From Acidobacteriota bacterium (GTDB taxonomy: Bacteria; Acidobacteriota; Terriglobia; Terriglobales; Acidobacteriaceae), in NCBI GenBank assembly GCA_021781255.1, contig JAJXXG010001239.1, positions 1 to 6,741 of the forward strand: 6,741 nt of DNA, in the 5' to 3' direction. Position numbers and translations under genes: made by a program. Below are positions 1-5,171 of this stretch, piece after piece. Position 1 is the stretch's first letter, and every line of letters begins with the position of its first letter. The notes beneath the pieces are model-generated. The model saw only the letters and a program-made list of their open reading frames with translations. It was not told the DNA's origin and did not search any database.

Positions 1-1
1 G

Positions 2-568
2 TTCCACGACGTAAAGGGCGTGGTGGAGCAGGTGCTGGCGCGGTTCGAGATGCGGGCGATGTACTTCGACCGGTTTACGACTGAGACAGGATTGACGCCG
101 GAATGGCTGCATCCGTATCGCGCGGCGCGCGCGGTAGCTGACGGCCTAACCGTGGGCTGGTTCGGCCAACTGCATCCTCGCGAGGCCGCGGCGCGCAAGC
201 TCAAGGACGCCGTGCTGGTGGGCGAAATCTATCTCGACCGGCTCTACAAGTTGGCGCTCCGCAAGCCCATTGCGCGCGAGATCTCGCGTTACCAACCGGT
301 GCGCCGCGACTTTTCCCTGGTCCTAGACGAAAGCATCGCGTGGGAGGCCATTGATCACGCAATGGCTGGACTGCGGATTCCCGAACTCGTAGACTGGCGC
401 GTGCGAGAGGTTTTTCGCGATGCGCGGTACGCCGAGGGCGAGTATGCGCTGCTGCTGGGCGCCACCTTCCAGGCGCCGGACCGCACGCTGCGCGAGGAGG
501 AGTTGCAGAGCTTCCAGGCGCGCGTGGTTGAGGTTGTTGGCAAGGCAGGGGCGCGGCTGCGCACGTAG
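2..568 (+). CDS. pheT: Phenylalanyl-tRNA synthetase beta subunit, C-terminal part (5' end outside window)
   Basis: This is the last 188 codons of the beta chain of the cytoplasmic alpha2-beta2 enzyme that charges tRNA-Phe with phenylalanine. The frame is open to the left edge and reads FHDVKG at its first residues, a typical PheT motif (usually F-D-V-K-G), so the GTG codons near position 20 are internal and not starts. Residues about 1-80 match the catalytic-core-like module, with the motif VGWFGQLHP and then LVGEIYLD. Residues about 95-188 are the ferredoxin-fold anticodon-binding domain, recognised by QPVRRDFSLVLDE (RRD at about 101-103) and the closing RTLREEELQ segment. The TAG stop is at 566-568. 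The family is usually near 700-800 residues, so about three quarters lies upstream, probably after pheS. The fragment looks intact, with no frameshift. Confidence 0.96.
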   Translation, partial: FHDVKGVVEQVLARFEMRAMYFDRFTTETGLTPEWLHPYRAARAVADGLTVGWFGQLHPREAAARKLKDAVLVGEIYLDRLYKLALRKPIAREISRYQPVRRDFSLVLDESIAWEAIDHAMAGLRIPELVDWRVREVFRDARYAEGEYALLLGATFQAPDRTLREEELQSFQARVVEVVGKAGARLRT

Positions 569-579
569 GCGGAATTTCG

Positions 580-591
580 CGCCGGCCGGCG
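580..591. promoter_or_regulatory. Perfect 12-bp palindrome next to a -10-like box
   Basis: CGCCGGCCGGCG is self-complementary over its whole length. It sits 11 bases after the pheT stop and directly abuts the TATACT box at 592. It could be an operator overlapping the promoter or part of an RNA stem, but it lacks a following T-run and so is not a standard terminator. A GC-rich genome produces such palindromes by chance, so a function is only inferred. Confidence 0.3.
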
Positions 592-597
592 TATACT
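592..597 (+). promoter_or_regulatory. Candidate -10 promoter box (TATACT) for the coiled-coil gene and zapA
   Basis: TATACT matches five of six bases of the sigma-70 -10 consensus and lies 45 bases before the ATG at 637, which would give a leader of about 32 bases. No TTGACA-like -35 box is visible at 16-18 bases upstream, which weakens the call. The same box with the same downstream bases (TATACTYGAA) occurs at a near-identical distance before the clcA start. The coiled-coil gene and zapA could therefore be transcribed separately from pheT. Confidence 0.45.
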
Positions 598-623
598 CGA
601 ACGCACACCGGGCCTGAAATGGT

Positions 624-628
624 GGAGG
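624..628 (+). promoter_or_regulatory. Ribosome binding site deciding the start at 637
   Basis: GGAGG lies eight bases before ATG 637. An earlier in-frame ATG at 619 has no purine-rich sequence ahead of it, and using it would place this Shine-Dalgarno inside the coding region. The start at 637 is therefore preferred. Confidence 0.8.
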
Positions 629-636
629 TTGGATCG

Positions 637-975
637 ATGGCAGAGACTTTCTTTGATTCAGAGATGGCAGTGGAGACGCGGGGCAGGATACAGCCGCAAG
701 CGGCGCCTGCGGAACCGGTCGCATTGGCCGTGAGCGCAGACGAGTTTGCGGCGCTGGAGGAACGCATCCGGCGCGCCGTGGAACTGGTGAAGCGCGAGCG
801 GCAGGCGCGAGCGGCGGCTGAGGAGCGCGCCACAAAGGCTGAAGCGCAACTGTTAGCGCAGTCGCCGGTGATGGAGCAACTCAAAAACGAAATGAACGCA
901 CTGCGCACCGAGCGCGACCATGTGCGCGAGCGCGTGGAGCGGCTGCTCAAGCAACTGGACGCCCTGGAACTGTGA
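637..975 (+). CDS. Small coiled-coil protein encoded just before zapA (possible divisome accessory protein)
   Basis: This encodes 112 residues from ATG 637, chosen for its GGAGG at 624-628. Residues 1-33 are a variable, Pro/Ala-containing tail. Residues about 34-112 are almost entirely charged heptad-like helix (for example EERIRRAVELVKRERQ), with a break at Q-S-P-V near 75-78, so two coiled-coil segments are likely. The C-terminus, with R-V-E-R-L-L-K-Q-L-D-A-L-E, resembles, from memory, short coiled-coil proteins encoded next to zapA in proteobacteria and ZapB-like proteins in general. There is no signal peptide or membrane segment, so it is probably cytoplasmic. Its stop codon is seven bases from the zapA ATG, and zapA's Shine-Dalgarno overlaps that stop, which implies translational coupling. 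A role with ZapA in bundling FtsZ is inferred from context and coiled-coil form, not from a recognised catalytic or binding motif. Confidence 0.85.
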   Translation: MAETFFDSEMAVETRGRIQPQAAPAEPVALAVSADEFAALEERIRRAVELVKRERQARAAAEERATKAEAQLLAQSPVMEQLKNEMNALRTERDHVRERVERLLKQLDALEL

Positions 976-977
976 GG
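974..977 (+). promoter_or_regulatory. zapA ribosome binding site overlapping the upstream stop codon
   Basis: GAGG shares its first two bases with the TGA at 973-975 and is five bases from ATG 983. A ribosome finishing the coiled-coil gene would sit on this site, so the two proteins are probably made at coupled rates. This site also fixes the zapA start at 983, since candidate starts further upstream in this frame lie inside the previous gene. Confidence 0.75.
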
Positions 978-982
978 CAGAG

Positions 983-1312
983 ATGGCCGAGGAACCGCGC
1001 AGCAGACAAGAAAGCAATCCCGGCGACTACGTGACGGTCGAGATCTACGACCAGATCTATCATCTTTCGGGGCAGGACCCGCAGCACATTCGCGAACTGG
1101 CCGCCTGCGTCGACGCCAAGATGCGCGCAGTGGCCGCGCACGGGAAGACGGCGGATTCGCTGCGCGTGGCAGTGCTGGCCGCGTTGAACATCGCCGATGA
1201 GCTGTCCCAGTCGACATCAGCGGACGTGCAGATGGGCCACGCCCGCGCCGCCAGCCTGCGCATGTTGCTGGACGAGGTGCTGGAAAGCAAGGACCGAGGA
1301 AAGAGGGACTAA
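983..1312 (+). CDS. zapA: Cell division protein ZapA
   Basis: This encodes 109 residues from ATG 983. ZapA is a cytoplasmic FtsZ-binding protein that forms dimers and tetramers and promotes bundling of FtsZ filaments at the division septum. The N-terminal globular domain is seen at residues about 16-50, where VTVEIYDQIYHLSGQDP is followed by HIRELAACVDAKM. This is the usual ZapA strand-strand-helix pattern with the conserved 'D-P-x-x-I-R-x-L-A' segment. The signature LAALNIADEL at about 65-74 closely matches the family's 'x-A-A-L-N-I-x-x-E-L' motif. It is followed by a C-terminal helix (about 85-102) expected to form the coiled-coil dimer or tetramer interface. The length is normal for the family. 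It is the last gene of the pheT-side cluster, and I recognise no coding sequence for more than 700 bases downstream. Confidence 0.93.
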   Translation: MAEEPRSRQESNPGDYVTVEIYDQIYHLSGQDPQHIRELAACVDAKMRAVAAHGKTADSLRVAVLAALNIADELSQSTSADVQMGHARAASLRMLLDEVLESKDRGKRD

Positions 1313-1409
1313 GGGACTGGCGATCCTGTTTACTCTTCGGTAACCAATTCACACTGCGGTTTTTGCTTAAGTAGTTTGTTTTCAGCCACTTGCTCTCCAT
1401 GTAGATGGC

Positions 1410-1466
1410 GTAAGTCATTTAAAATAAATTACTTACAAATAAAAGTCGTCATAAATAATGACTTAT
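1410..1466. repeat. A+T-rich island with alternative palindromic pairings
   Basis: Only 11 of these 57 bases are G or C, in an otherwise GC-rich window. GTAAGTCATTT (1410-1420) can pair with AAATTACTTAC (1426-1436) with one mismatch and a five-base loop. The same left arm, TAAGTCATT (1411-1419), is also a perfect nine-base inverted repeat of AATGACTTA (1457-1465). AAGTCGTCAT (1443-1452) pairs with ATGACTT (1458-1464) around a three-base bulge. The arms thus compete, giving at least two mutually exclusive folds. It could be a protein-binding array, part of an RNA or a recombination scar; none is proven. Confidence 0.5.
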
Positions 1467-1467
1467 A

Positions 1468-1502
1468 GCTCGCAAATCTCTGTTTTCAGGCAAAAAGCGA
1501 GC
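1468..1502. repeat. Stem-loop, six-base perfect stem
   Basis: GCTCGC (1468-1473) is the exact inverted complement of GCGAGC (1497-1502). The 23-base interval contains a smaller CTG-TTTT-CAG hairpin (1480-1489). It follows directly on the A+T-rich island and forms part of a consecutive series of stem-loops. Confidence 0.45.
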
Positions 1503-1511
1503 ATAGAGGCA

Positions 1512-1538
1512 GCAAAGTCTTCATCATGCAAGACTTGC
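1512..1538. repeat. Stem-loop, seven-base stem extended to nine with a bulge
   Basis: AAGTCTT (1515-1521) and AAGACTT (1530-1536) are perfect inverted repeats around the loop CATCATGC. GC at 1512-1513 and 1537-1538 extends the stem if A1514 is bulged. No T-run follows, so it is not a terminator on the plus strand. It continues the AAGTC/GACTT theme of the upstream island. Confidence 0.5.
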
Positions 1539-1568
1539 GGATCGTGAACAGCGGACAGAGGCCGAAAA

Positions 1569-1592
1569 GCGCCAACGGAGGCAGATTGGCGC
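1569..1592. repeat. Stem-loop with GGAGG in the loop
   Basis: GCGCCAA (1569-1575) and TTGGCGC (1586-1592) form a perfect seven-base GC-rich stem around the ten-base loop CGGAGGCAGA. As plus-strand RNA the loop would display GGAGG, and the bases A-C-G-G-A at the loop edge fit the A-N-G-G-A core bound by CsrA/RsmE in hairpin loops. No start codon follows at ribosome-binding distance. Confidence 0.5.
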
Positions 1593-1823
1593 CGCGCGCG
1601 AGGTCTGGTTGAACGCTCATTGAAACAGTATGCTCCGGGACGGGGAAATTTTCTGCAACGCAGGGGAGGGATTTTTGGGGCCAGTGGACCTTTGAGCAGA
1701 TCCGGCCTCTTATGTGCCTTCTCTTCTAACTTTTAGGCTTATTCGTGTCTCAGGGGCAGGGCAAGCGCACCATAGCATCAAGGGCGAAAAAGACAGCGAA
1801 CGCAGCAAGGGGAAAAGCAGCAG

Positions 1824-1914
1824 GGGCTAAAGCCCGCACTCATTTTTGCGATATTTACGGCCCGCGACCCATGCACTGCGGGCCCGGGTCGACTCGGGTG
1901 AATTGCCTCCCGGG
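1824..1914. repeat. GC-rich two-hairpin intergenic element (REP-like)
   Basis: GGGC-TAAA-GCCC (1824-1835) is a small hairpin. About 20 A/T-richer bases later, GGCCCGC (1859-1865) pairs perfectly with GCGGGCC (1878-1884) around a 12-base loop. The near-palindrome CCCGGGTCGACTCGGG (1883-1898, one G-T wobble pair per arm) overlaps the second stem, and CCCGGG recurs at 1909-1914. From memory, units of the form 'GGGGCTAAAGCCC ... ACGGC(hairpin)' recur between genes in acidobacterial genomes. Only one copy is visible here, so repetitiveness is inferred. It could also slow transcription arriving from either convergent gene. Confidence 0.45.
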
Positions 1915-2048
1915 AATAGCAATCCTGGAGCCGCCGTAGAAAAGTAAATGGAGCCGCAGACCCTTCGACTTTGCGGACCGCGGCTTGCGCGGCCCGCCGC
2001 ACTCAGGATGGCCGATTTTGTGCTGAGGACGACAGCGAGTAAACAGCG

Positions 2049-4838
2049 TTATTTTGCGGCGAGCTGGCGCAGGACGTATTGCAGAATGCCACCGTGCTTG
2101 TAGTACTCGATCTCCTGCGGCGTGTCGATGCGGACCGTGACCGTGAAGCCCGTTTGATTTAGAAGATACTTGCTGTCCGGCGTCGAGGTTGCGTAAACAC
2201 GCATTGTTCGACCGTCTTTGAAGCCAGAGTTAATCAGATCGACTAAGTGAGGAAAGTGATAGTACTCCTCACCGGTCAAGCCCATTACTTCGGGGTTTTC
2301 GCCCTCCATGAACTGCAGCGGCAGAATTCCCATACCAACCAAATTGGAGCGGTGAATGCGCTCGAAGCTTTCGGCAATAACGGCGCGCACGCCGAGAAGC
2401 TTAGGCCCCTTGGCGGCCCAGTCGCGCGAGGAGCCTGAGCCGTACTCCTTGCCGGCGAGGATGATGAGCGGAACCTTGCGGCCGGCGTACTTCTGGGAGG
2501 CATCAAAGATGCTCATAACCTCGCCTTCAGGGAGCAGGCGGGTGACGCCGCCCTCGGTGCCGGGCGCGAGCTTGTTGCGCAGGCGCACGTTGGCGAAGGT
2601 GCCGCGGACCATGACTTCGTGGTTACCGCGGCGCGAGCCGTAGGAGTTGAAGTCGGCGGGCTTGACGCCGTGGGCGGACAGGTATTGACCGGCGGGGCCG
2701 TCTCTCTTGATGTTGCCGGCCGGGGAGATGTGGTCGGTGGTGACGGAGTCGCCGAGGACGGCGAGGACGCGCGCGCCCTGAATTTCGGTGAGGGGCGGGG
2801 GCGTCATGGTGATGCCGTCGAAGTAAGGCGCCTTGCGGATATAGGTGGAGTCCGGATCCCACTGATAGACGTCGCCCAAGGGGAAGCTGAGGCCCTGCCA
2901 ACTGGCGTCGCCTTTGGTGACGGTCGCGTATTCGCGGCGGAAGCCTTCGCTATTGACGCCGATCTCGATGGCTGCGGAGACCTCGGCTTGCGTGGGCCAG
3001 ATGTCCTTGAGGTAGACGGGTTGACCGGAGGGATCTTTGCCGAGCGGGTCGGTCGAGAAGTTGTGACCGATGCGCCCGGCGAGAGCGTAGGCAACGACAA
3101 GCGGCGGGCTCATGAGGTAATTGGCGCGCACATCGACGTTCACACGGCCCTCGAAGTTGCGGTTACCCGAGAGGACGCTGACGGCGACGAGGCCATGTTC
3201 TTCGATGCTCTTCGTGACGTCGGCAGGCAGCGGGCCTGAGTTGCCGATGCATGTGGTGCAGCCGTAGCCCACCACGTTGAAGCGCAGTTTTTCGAGATAG
3301 GGCAGCAGGCGGGCTTTCTGGTAGTAATCGGTGACGACGCGGGAGCCCGGGGCCAAGGAGGTCTTAACCCAGGGCGGGACAGTGAGGCCGCGCTCGACGG
3401 CTTTTTTGGCGAGCAGTCCGGCGGCGATCATGACGGAGGGGTTGGAGGTGTTGGTGCAGCTGGTAATGGCGGCGATGACGACCGACCCGTGGTCGAGATA
3501 GAGATCGGGATCGACGTTGAAGCGATCCTTTACGCTTGTGGTGAGGTGGAGCGGGGCTTTTTCGGCGAGCGCGGTGTCAGAGACTGCTTCGCGCTGCCAC
3601 ACGGCGGCAGTGCGCGAGCCGAGCGGCTTGGCCGTAGGCGCGAGCAGAGTGGGCAGTTGCTGGGCAAAGCTGGCGGCTGCATCCTTCAGCAGCACGCGAT
3701 CCTGCGGGCGCTTGGGGCCGGCCACGCTGGGCTCGACGGTGGCGAGATCGAGCTCGATGGTCTGCGTGTATTCGGCTTCGGGCGCGCCGGCGGTATGGAA
3801 GAGGCCCTGGTCCTTGTAGTATGCCTCGACGAGCGCGATCTGTTCTTCGCTGCGTCCGGTGAGGCGCAGGTAGCGGAGGGTTTCGTCATCGACGGGGAAG
3901 ATGCCGCAGGTGGCGCCGTACTCGGGGGCCATGTTGCCGATGGTGGCGCGGTCGGCGAGGGGCAGCTCCGCGATGCCGGGGCCATAGAACTCCACGAACT
4001 TGCCCACGACGCCGAGCTTACGCAATGCCTGGGTGACGGTGAGGACGAGATCGGTGGCCGTGGCGCCCTCGCGCAGCTTGCCGGTGAGCCGGTAGCCGAC
4101 GACCTGCGGAATCAACATGCTGACCGGCTGGCCGAGCATGGCGGCTTCAGCCTCGATACCGCCCACGCCCCAACCCAGCACGCCGAGGCCGTTGATCATG
4201 GTGGTGTGCGAGTCAGTGCCGACGAGCGTGTCAGGATAAGCGGTCAGTTGCCCGTCGATCTCAGTGGTGAAGACGACGCGAGCGAGATATTCGAGATTGA
4301 CCTGGTGGCAGATGCCCATGCCGGGCGGCACGACAGAGAAGTTGTGGAAGGCTGACTGGCCCCACTTGAGGAAGGCGTAGCGCTCGCGGTTGCGCTGGAA
4401 CTCGAGCAGCGAGTTGGCGTCGTAGGCCGAAGGGGTGCCGTACTCGTCTACCTGGACAGAGTGGTCGATGACGAGCTCGGCGGGCGCGAGGGGATTGACG
4501 CGCTCAGGATCGCCGCCGAGCGTCTTGATGGCGTTGCGCATGGCGGCGAGATCGACGATGGCGGGGACGCCGGTGAAGTCCTGCATGAGGACGCGGGCCG
4601 GCATGTAGGCAATCTCGCGGCTGGGCTCGGCTTTGGCGTCCCATCTGGCGAGAAACTCGATGTCGGCAGCGGTGACGTTGACGCCGTCTTCGCGGCGGAG
4701 CAGGTTTTCGAGCAGGATTTTGAGGCTAAAGGGCAGGCGGCTGAGGTTGAAGCCGCGCGCGGCGAGCGCCGGAAGGCGATAGACGGTGCAGGAGCGGTTG
4801 CCGGAGGTGAGCACGGCTCGGCTTTGGAAGCTGTTCAT
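2049..4838 (-). CDS. acnA: Aconitate hydratase A (aconitase, [4Fe-4S])
   Basis: This encodes 929 residues. The enzyme isomerises citrate to isocitrate via cis-aconitate in the TCA cycle, in the cytoplasm. The sequence is a textbook AcnA/IRP1-type protein. VGTDSHTTM lies at about 206-214, [11 protein letters not shown] gives the first cluster cysteine (Cys461), and [13 protein letters not shown] gives the other two (Cys527, Cys530). [11 protein letters not shown] (about 556-566) is active-site sequence. [15 protein letters not shown] (about 696-710) and [12 protein letters not shown] (731-742) begin the mobile swivel domain. [17 protein letters not shown] at about 796-812 and [17 protein letters not shown] at about 824-840 complete the active site. 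ATG 4838 is supported by AAGGA seven bases upstream. E. coli AcnA is 891 residues, and much of the extra length lies between about 385 and 450, ahead of the cluster-binding core. It is transcribed alone and diverges from clcA. No frame damage is seen. Confidence 0.98.
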   Translation of the reverse strand: MNSFQSRAVLTSGNRSCTVYRLPALAARGFNLSRLPFSLKILLENLLRREDGVNVTAADIEFLARWDAKAEPSREIAYMPARVLMQDFTGVPAIVDLAAMRNAIKTLGGDPERVNPLAPAELVIDHSVQVDEYGTPSAYDANSLLEFQRNRERYAFLKWGQSAFHNFSVVPPGMGICHQVNLEYLARVVFTTEIDGQLTAYPDTLVGTDSHTTMINGLGVLGWGVGGIEAEAAMLGQPVSMLIPQVVGYRLTGKLREGATATDLVLTVTQALRKLGVVGKFVEFYGPGIAELPLADRATIGNMAPEYGATCGIFPVDDETLRYLRLTGRSEEQIALVEAYYKDQGLFHTAGAPEAEYTQTIELDLATVEPSVAGPKRPQDRVLLKDAAASFAQQLPTLLAPTAKPLGSRTAAVWQREAVSDTALAEKAPLHLTTSVKDRFNVDPDLYLDHGSVVIAAITSCTNTSNPSVMIAAGLLAKKAVERGLTVPPWVKTSLAPGSRVVTDYYQKARLLPYLEKLRFNVVGYGCTTCIGNSGPLPADVTKSIEEHGLVAVSVLSGNRNFEGRVNVDVRANYLMSPPLVVAYALAGRIGHNFSTDPLGKDPSGQPVYLKDIWPTQAEVSAAIEIGVNSEGFRREYATVTKGDASWQGLSFPLGDVYQWDPDSTYIRKAPYFDGITMTPPPLTEIQGARVLAVLGDSVTTDHISPAGNIKRDGPAGQYLSAHGVKPADFNSYGSRRGNHEVMVRGTFANVRLRNKLAPGTEGGVTRLLPEGEVMSIFDASQKYAGRKVPLIILAGKEYGSGSSRDWAAKGPKLLGVRAVIAESFERIHRSNLVGMGILPLQFMEGENPEVMGLTGEEYYHFPHLVDLINSGFKDGRTMRVYATSTPDSKYLLNQTGFTVTVRIDTPQEIEYYKHGGILQYVLRQLAAK

Positions 4839-4845
4839 CGGTAAT

Positions 4846-4850
4846 TCCTT
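4846..4850 (-). promoter_or_regulatory. acnA ribosome binding site
   Basis: Read on the minus strand, AAGGA precedes the ATG at 4838 by seven bases, good spacing. It supports the annotated start over later in-frame starts. Confidence 0.75.
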
Positions 4851-4915
4851 TCGGCGGAGCTAGCAGAGTTAGTGTTGTCCGCGCTTGCATTCAGGCTGAG
4901 CGCGCAAACGAACGA

Positions 4916-4941
4916 GCATGGGCACCGCCAATGGCGCATGC
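4916..4941. promoter_or_regulatory. Imperfect 26-bp inverted repeat, possible operator
   Basis: The outer arms GCATG (4916-4920) and CATGC (4937-4941) are perfect complements. After one G-G mismatch the next two bases (GC/GC) also pair. An alternative inner hairpin CGCC-AAT-GGCG (4926-4936) lies off centre. It is about 78 bases upstream of the acnA ATG, where a regulator of acnA could bind. There is no resemblance to a named operator that I can assert. Confidence 0.35.
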
Positions 4942-4984
4942 AAAACTTATCGCAAATAGATTACTCAGCGGGAAGGGCTAGCGT

Positions 4985-4996
4985 CCACGGTCGTGG
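4985..4996. promoter_or_regulatory. 12-bp inverted repeat CCACG-GT-CGTGG
   Basis: Two perfect five-base arms are separated by two bases, too tight for an RNA hairpin but a typical geometry for a dimeric DNA-binding protein. It lies in the acnA/clcA spacer. It may equally be chance in GC-rich DNA. Confidence 0.25.
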
Positions 4997-5127
4997 CGGC
5001 CGCGGCGGAAACGCTTAAGAAGAGGCGGGGCGGGATTAGCGGAGCGTCGCATAGGCACACAAAAATTTTAGCGCGAAAGTGGAGAGCAGCGCGACTCAGG
5101 CTGCAAGCCGCTCCGAAATCCGACACC

Positions 5128-5133
5128 TATACT
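5128..5133 (+). promoter_or_regulatory. Candidate -10 promoter box (TATACT) for clcA
   Basis: TATACT matches five of six -10 consensus bases and is followed by TGAA. It lies 44 bases before the TTG at 5172, implying a leader of about 32 bases, almost the same geometry as the box before the coiled-coil gene. No good -35 box is visible. If used, transcription starts inside the longer open frame and rules out the GTG at 5079 as the start. Confidence 0.45.
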
Positions 5134-5156
5134 TGAATTGCGATGTTCTTCACAGT

Positions 5157-5161
5157 GAGGG
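5157..5161 (+). promoter_or_regulatory. Candidate clcA ribosome binding site
   Basis: GAGGG ends ten bases before TTG 5172, slightly long but workable spacing. The alternative starts, GTG 5079 and ATG 5235, have no purine-rich site ahead of them. Confidence 0.5.
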
Positions 5162-5171
5162 TTCCACAAAA

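Larger units (their letters stand above)
1313..2048. other. 736-base region without a convincing gene, between convergent zapA and acnA
   Basis: No reading frame here has a recognisable product. The longest (+, 1745-1939, GTG start, 64 codons; and -, 1778-2002, 74 codons) run through the GC-rich hairpin element, lack a Shine-Dalgarno and show no family motif. The region splits in two. The left part (about 1400-1600) is A+T-rich at first and packed with stem-loops. The right part (about 1815-2000) is GC-rich, with repeat-like hairpins, a 9-base direct repeat TGGAGCCGC (1926-1934 and 1949-1957) and a bulged stem around CCGCG/CGCGG near 1980-1995. I find no tRNA and no clear rho-independent terminator for either flanking gene. 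The stretch T-T-T-T-T near 1360 follows only a four-base AACC/GGTT pairing. Confidence 0.7.
4839..5171. other. Divergent intergenic spacer between acnA and clcA
   Basis: This 333-base spacer must hold the promoters of both genes. It contains the acnA Shine-Dalgarno, two inverted repeats (4916-4941 and 4985-4996), TCAG-G-CTGA (4891-4899), a NotI-type GCGGCCGC (4996-5003) and an A/T tract with AAAATTTT (5062-5069). The clcA -10-like box and Shine-Dalgarno lie at its right end. I could not find a convincing -35/-10 pair on the minus strand for acnA. The clcA reading frame stays open back to a GTG at 5079, but 5079-5171 has no family resemblance. Confidence 0.6.

Noticed and set aside
1340..1366. 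Possible rho-independent terminator after zapA (AACC/GGTT then a T-run)
   Set aside because: The stem is only four base pairs with a long loop, too weak for a terminator.
201..1418. 405-codon minus-strand open frame across pheT, the coiled-coil gene and zapA
   Set aside because: It is antisense to three well-supported genes, is extremely rich in Arg, Ser, Ala and Pro, and matches no family. It is a GC-driven shadow.
1410..1602. CRISPR array
   Set aside because: The repeated AAGTC/GACTT arms are short, irregularly spaced and in alternating orientation, with no constant repeat-spacer unit and no cas genes nearby.
1313..1760. Calling the region 6S RNA outright
   Set aside because: Position and length are suggestive, but I could not pair the two ends or find the conserved open bubble, so only an unspecified structured-RNA candidate is reported.
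1824..1846. GGGC-TAAA-GCCC followed by ATTTTT as a terminator
   Set aside because: The stem is four base pairs and the T-run begins about seven bases after it; this fits the repeat element better than a terminator.
1745..1939. 64-codon plus-strand frame with a Lys/Ala-rich N-terminus
   Set aside because: It has a GTG start without a Shine-Dalgarno, and the frame runs through the two-hairpin repeat element, so coding is unlikely.
1778..2002. 74-codon minus-strand frame after acnA
   Set aside because: It overlaps the same hairpin element and shows no ribosome site or family motif.
2619..3239. 206-codon plus-strand open frame
   Set aside because: It is antisense to conserved aconitase motifs with no Shine-Dalgarno and no recognisable domain.
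3489..4355. 288-codon plus-strand open frame
   Set aside because: It lies entirely antisense to acnA; the Gly/Ala/Asp/Glu-rich translation mirrors the acnA codons and no motif is present.
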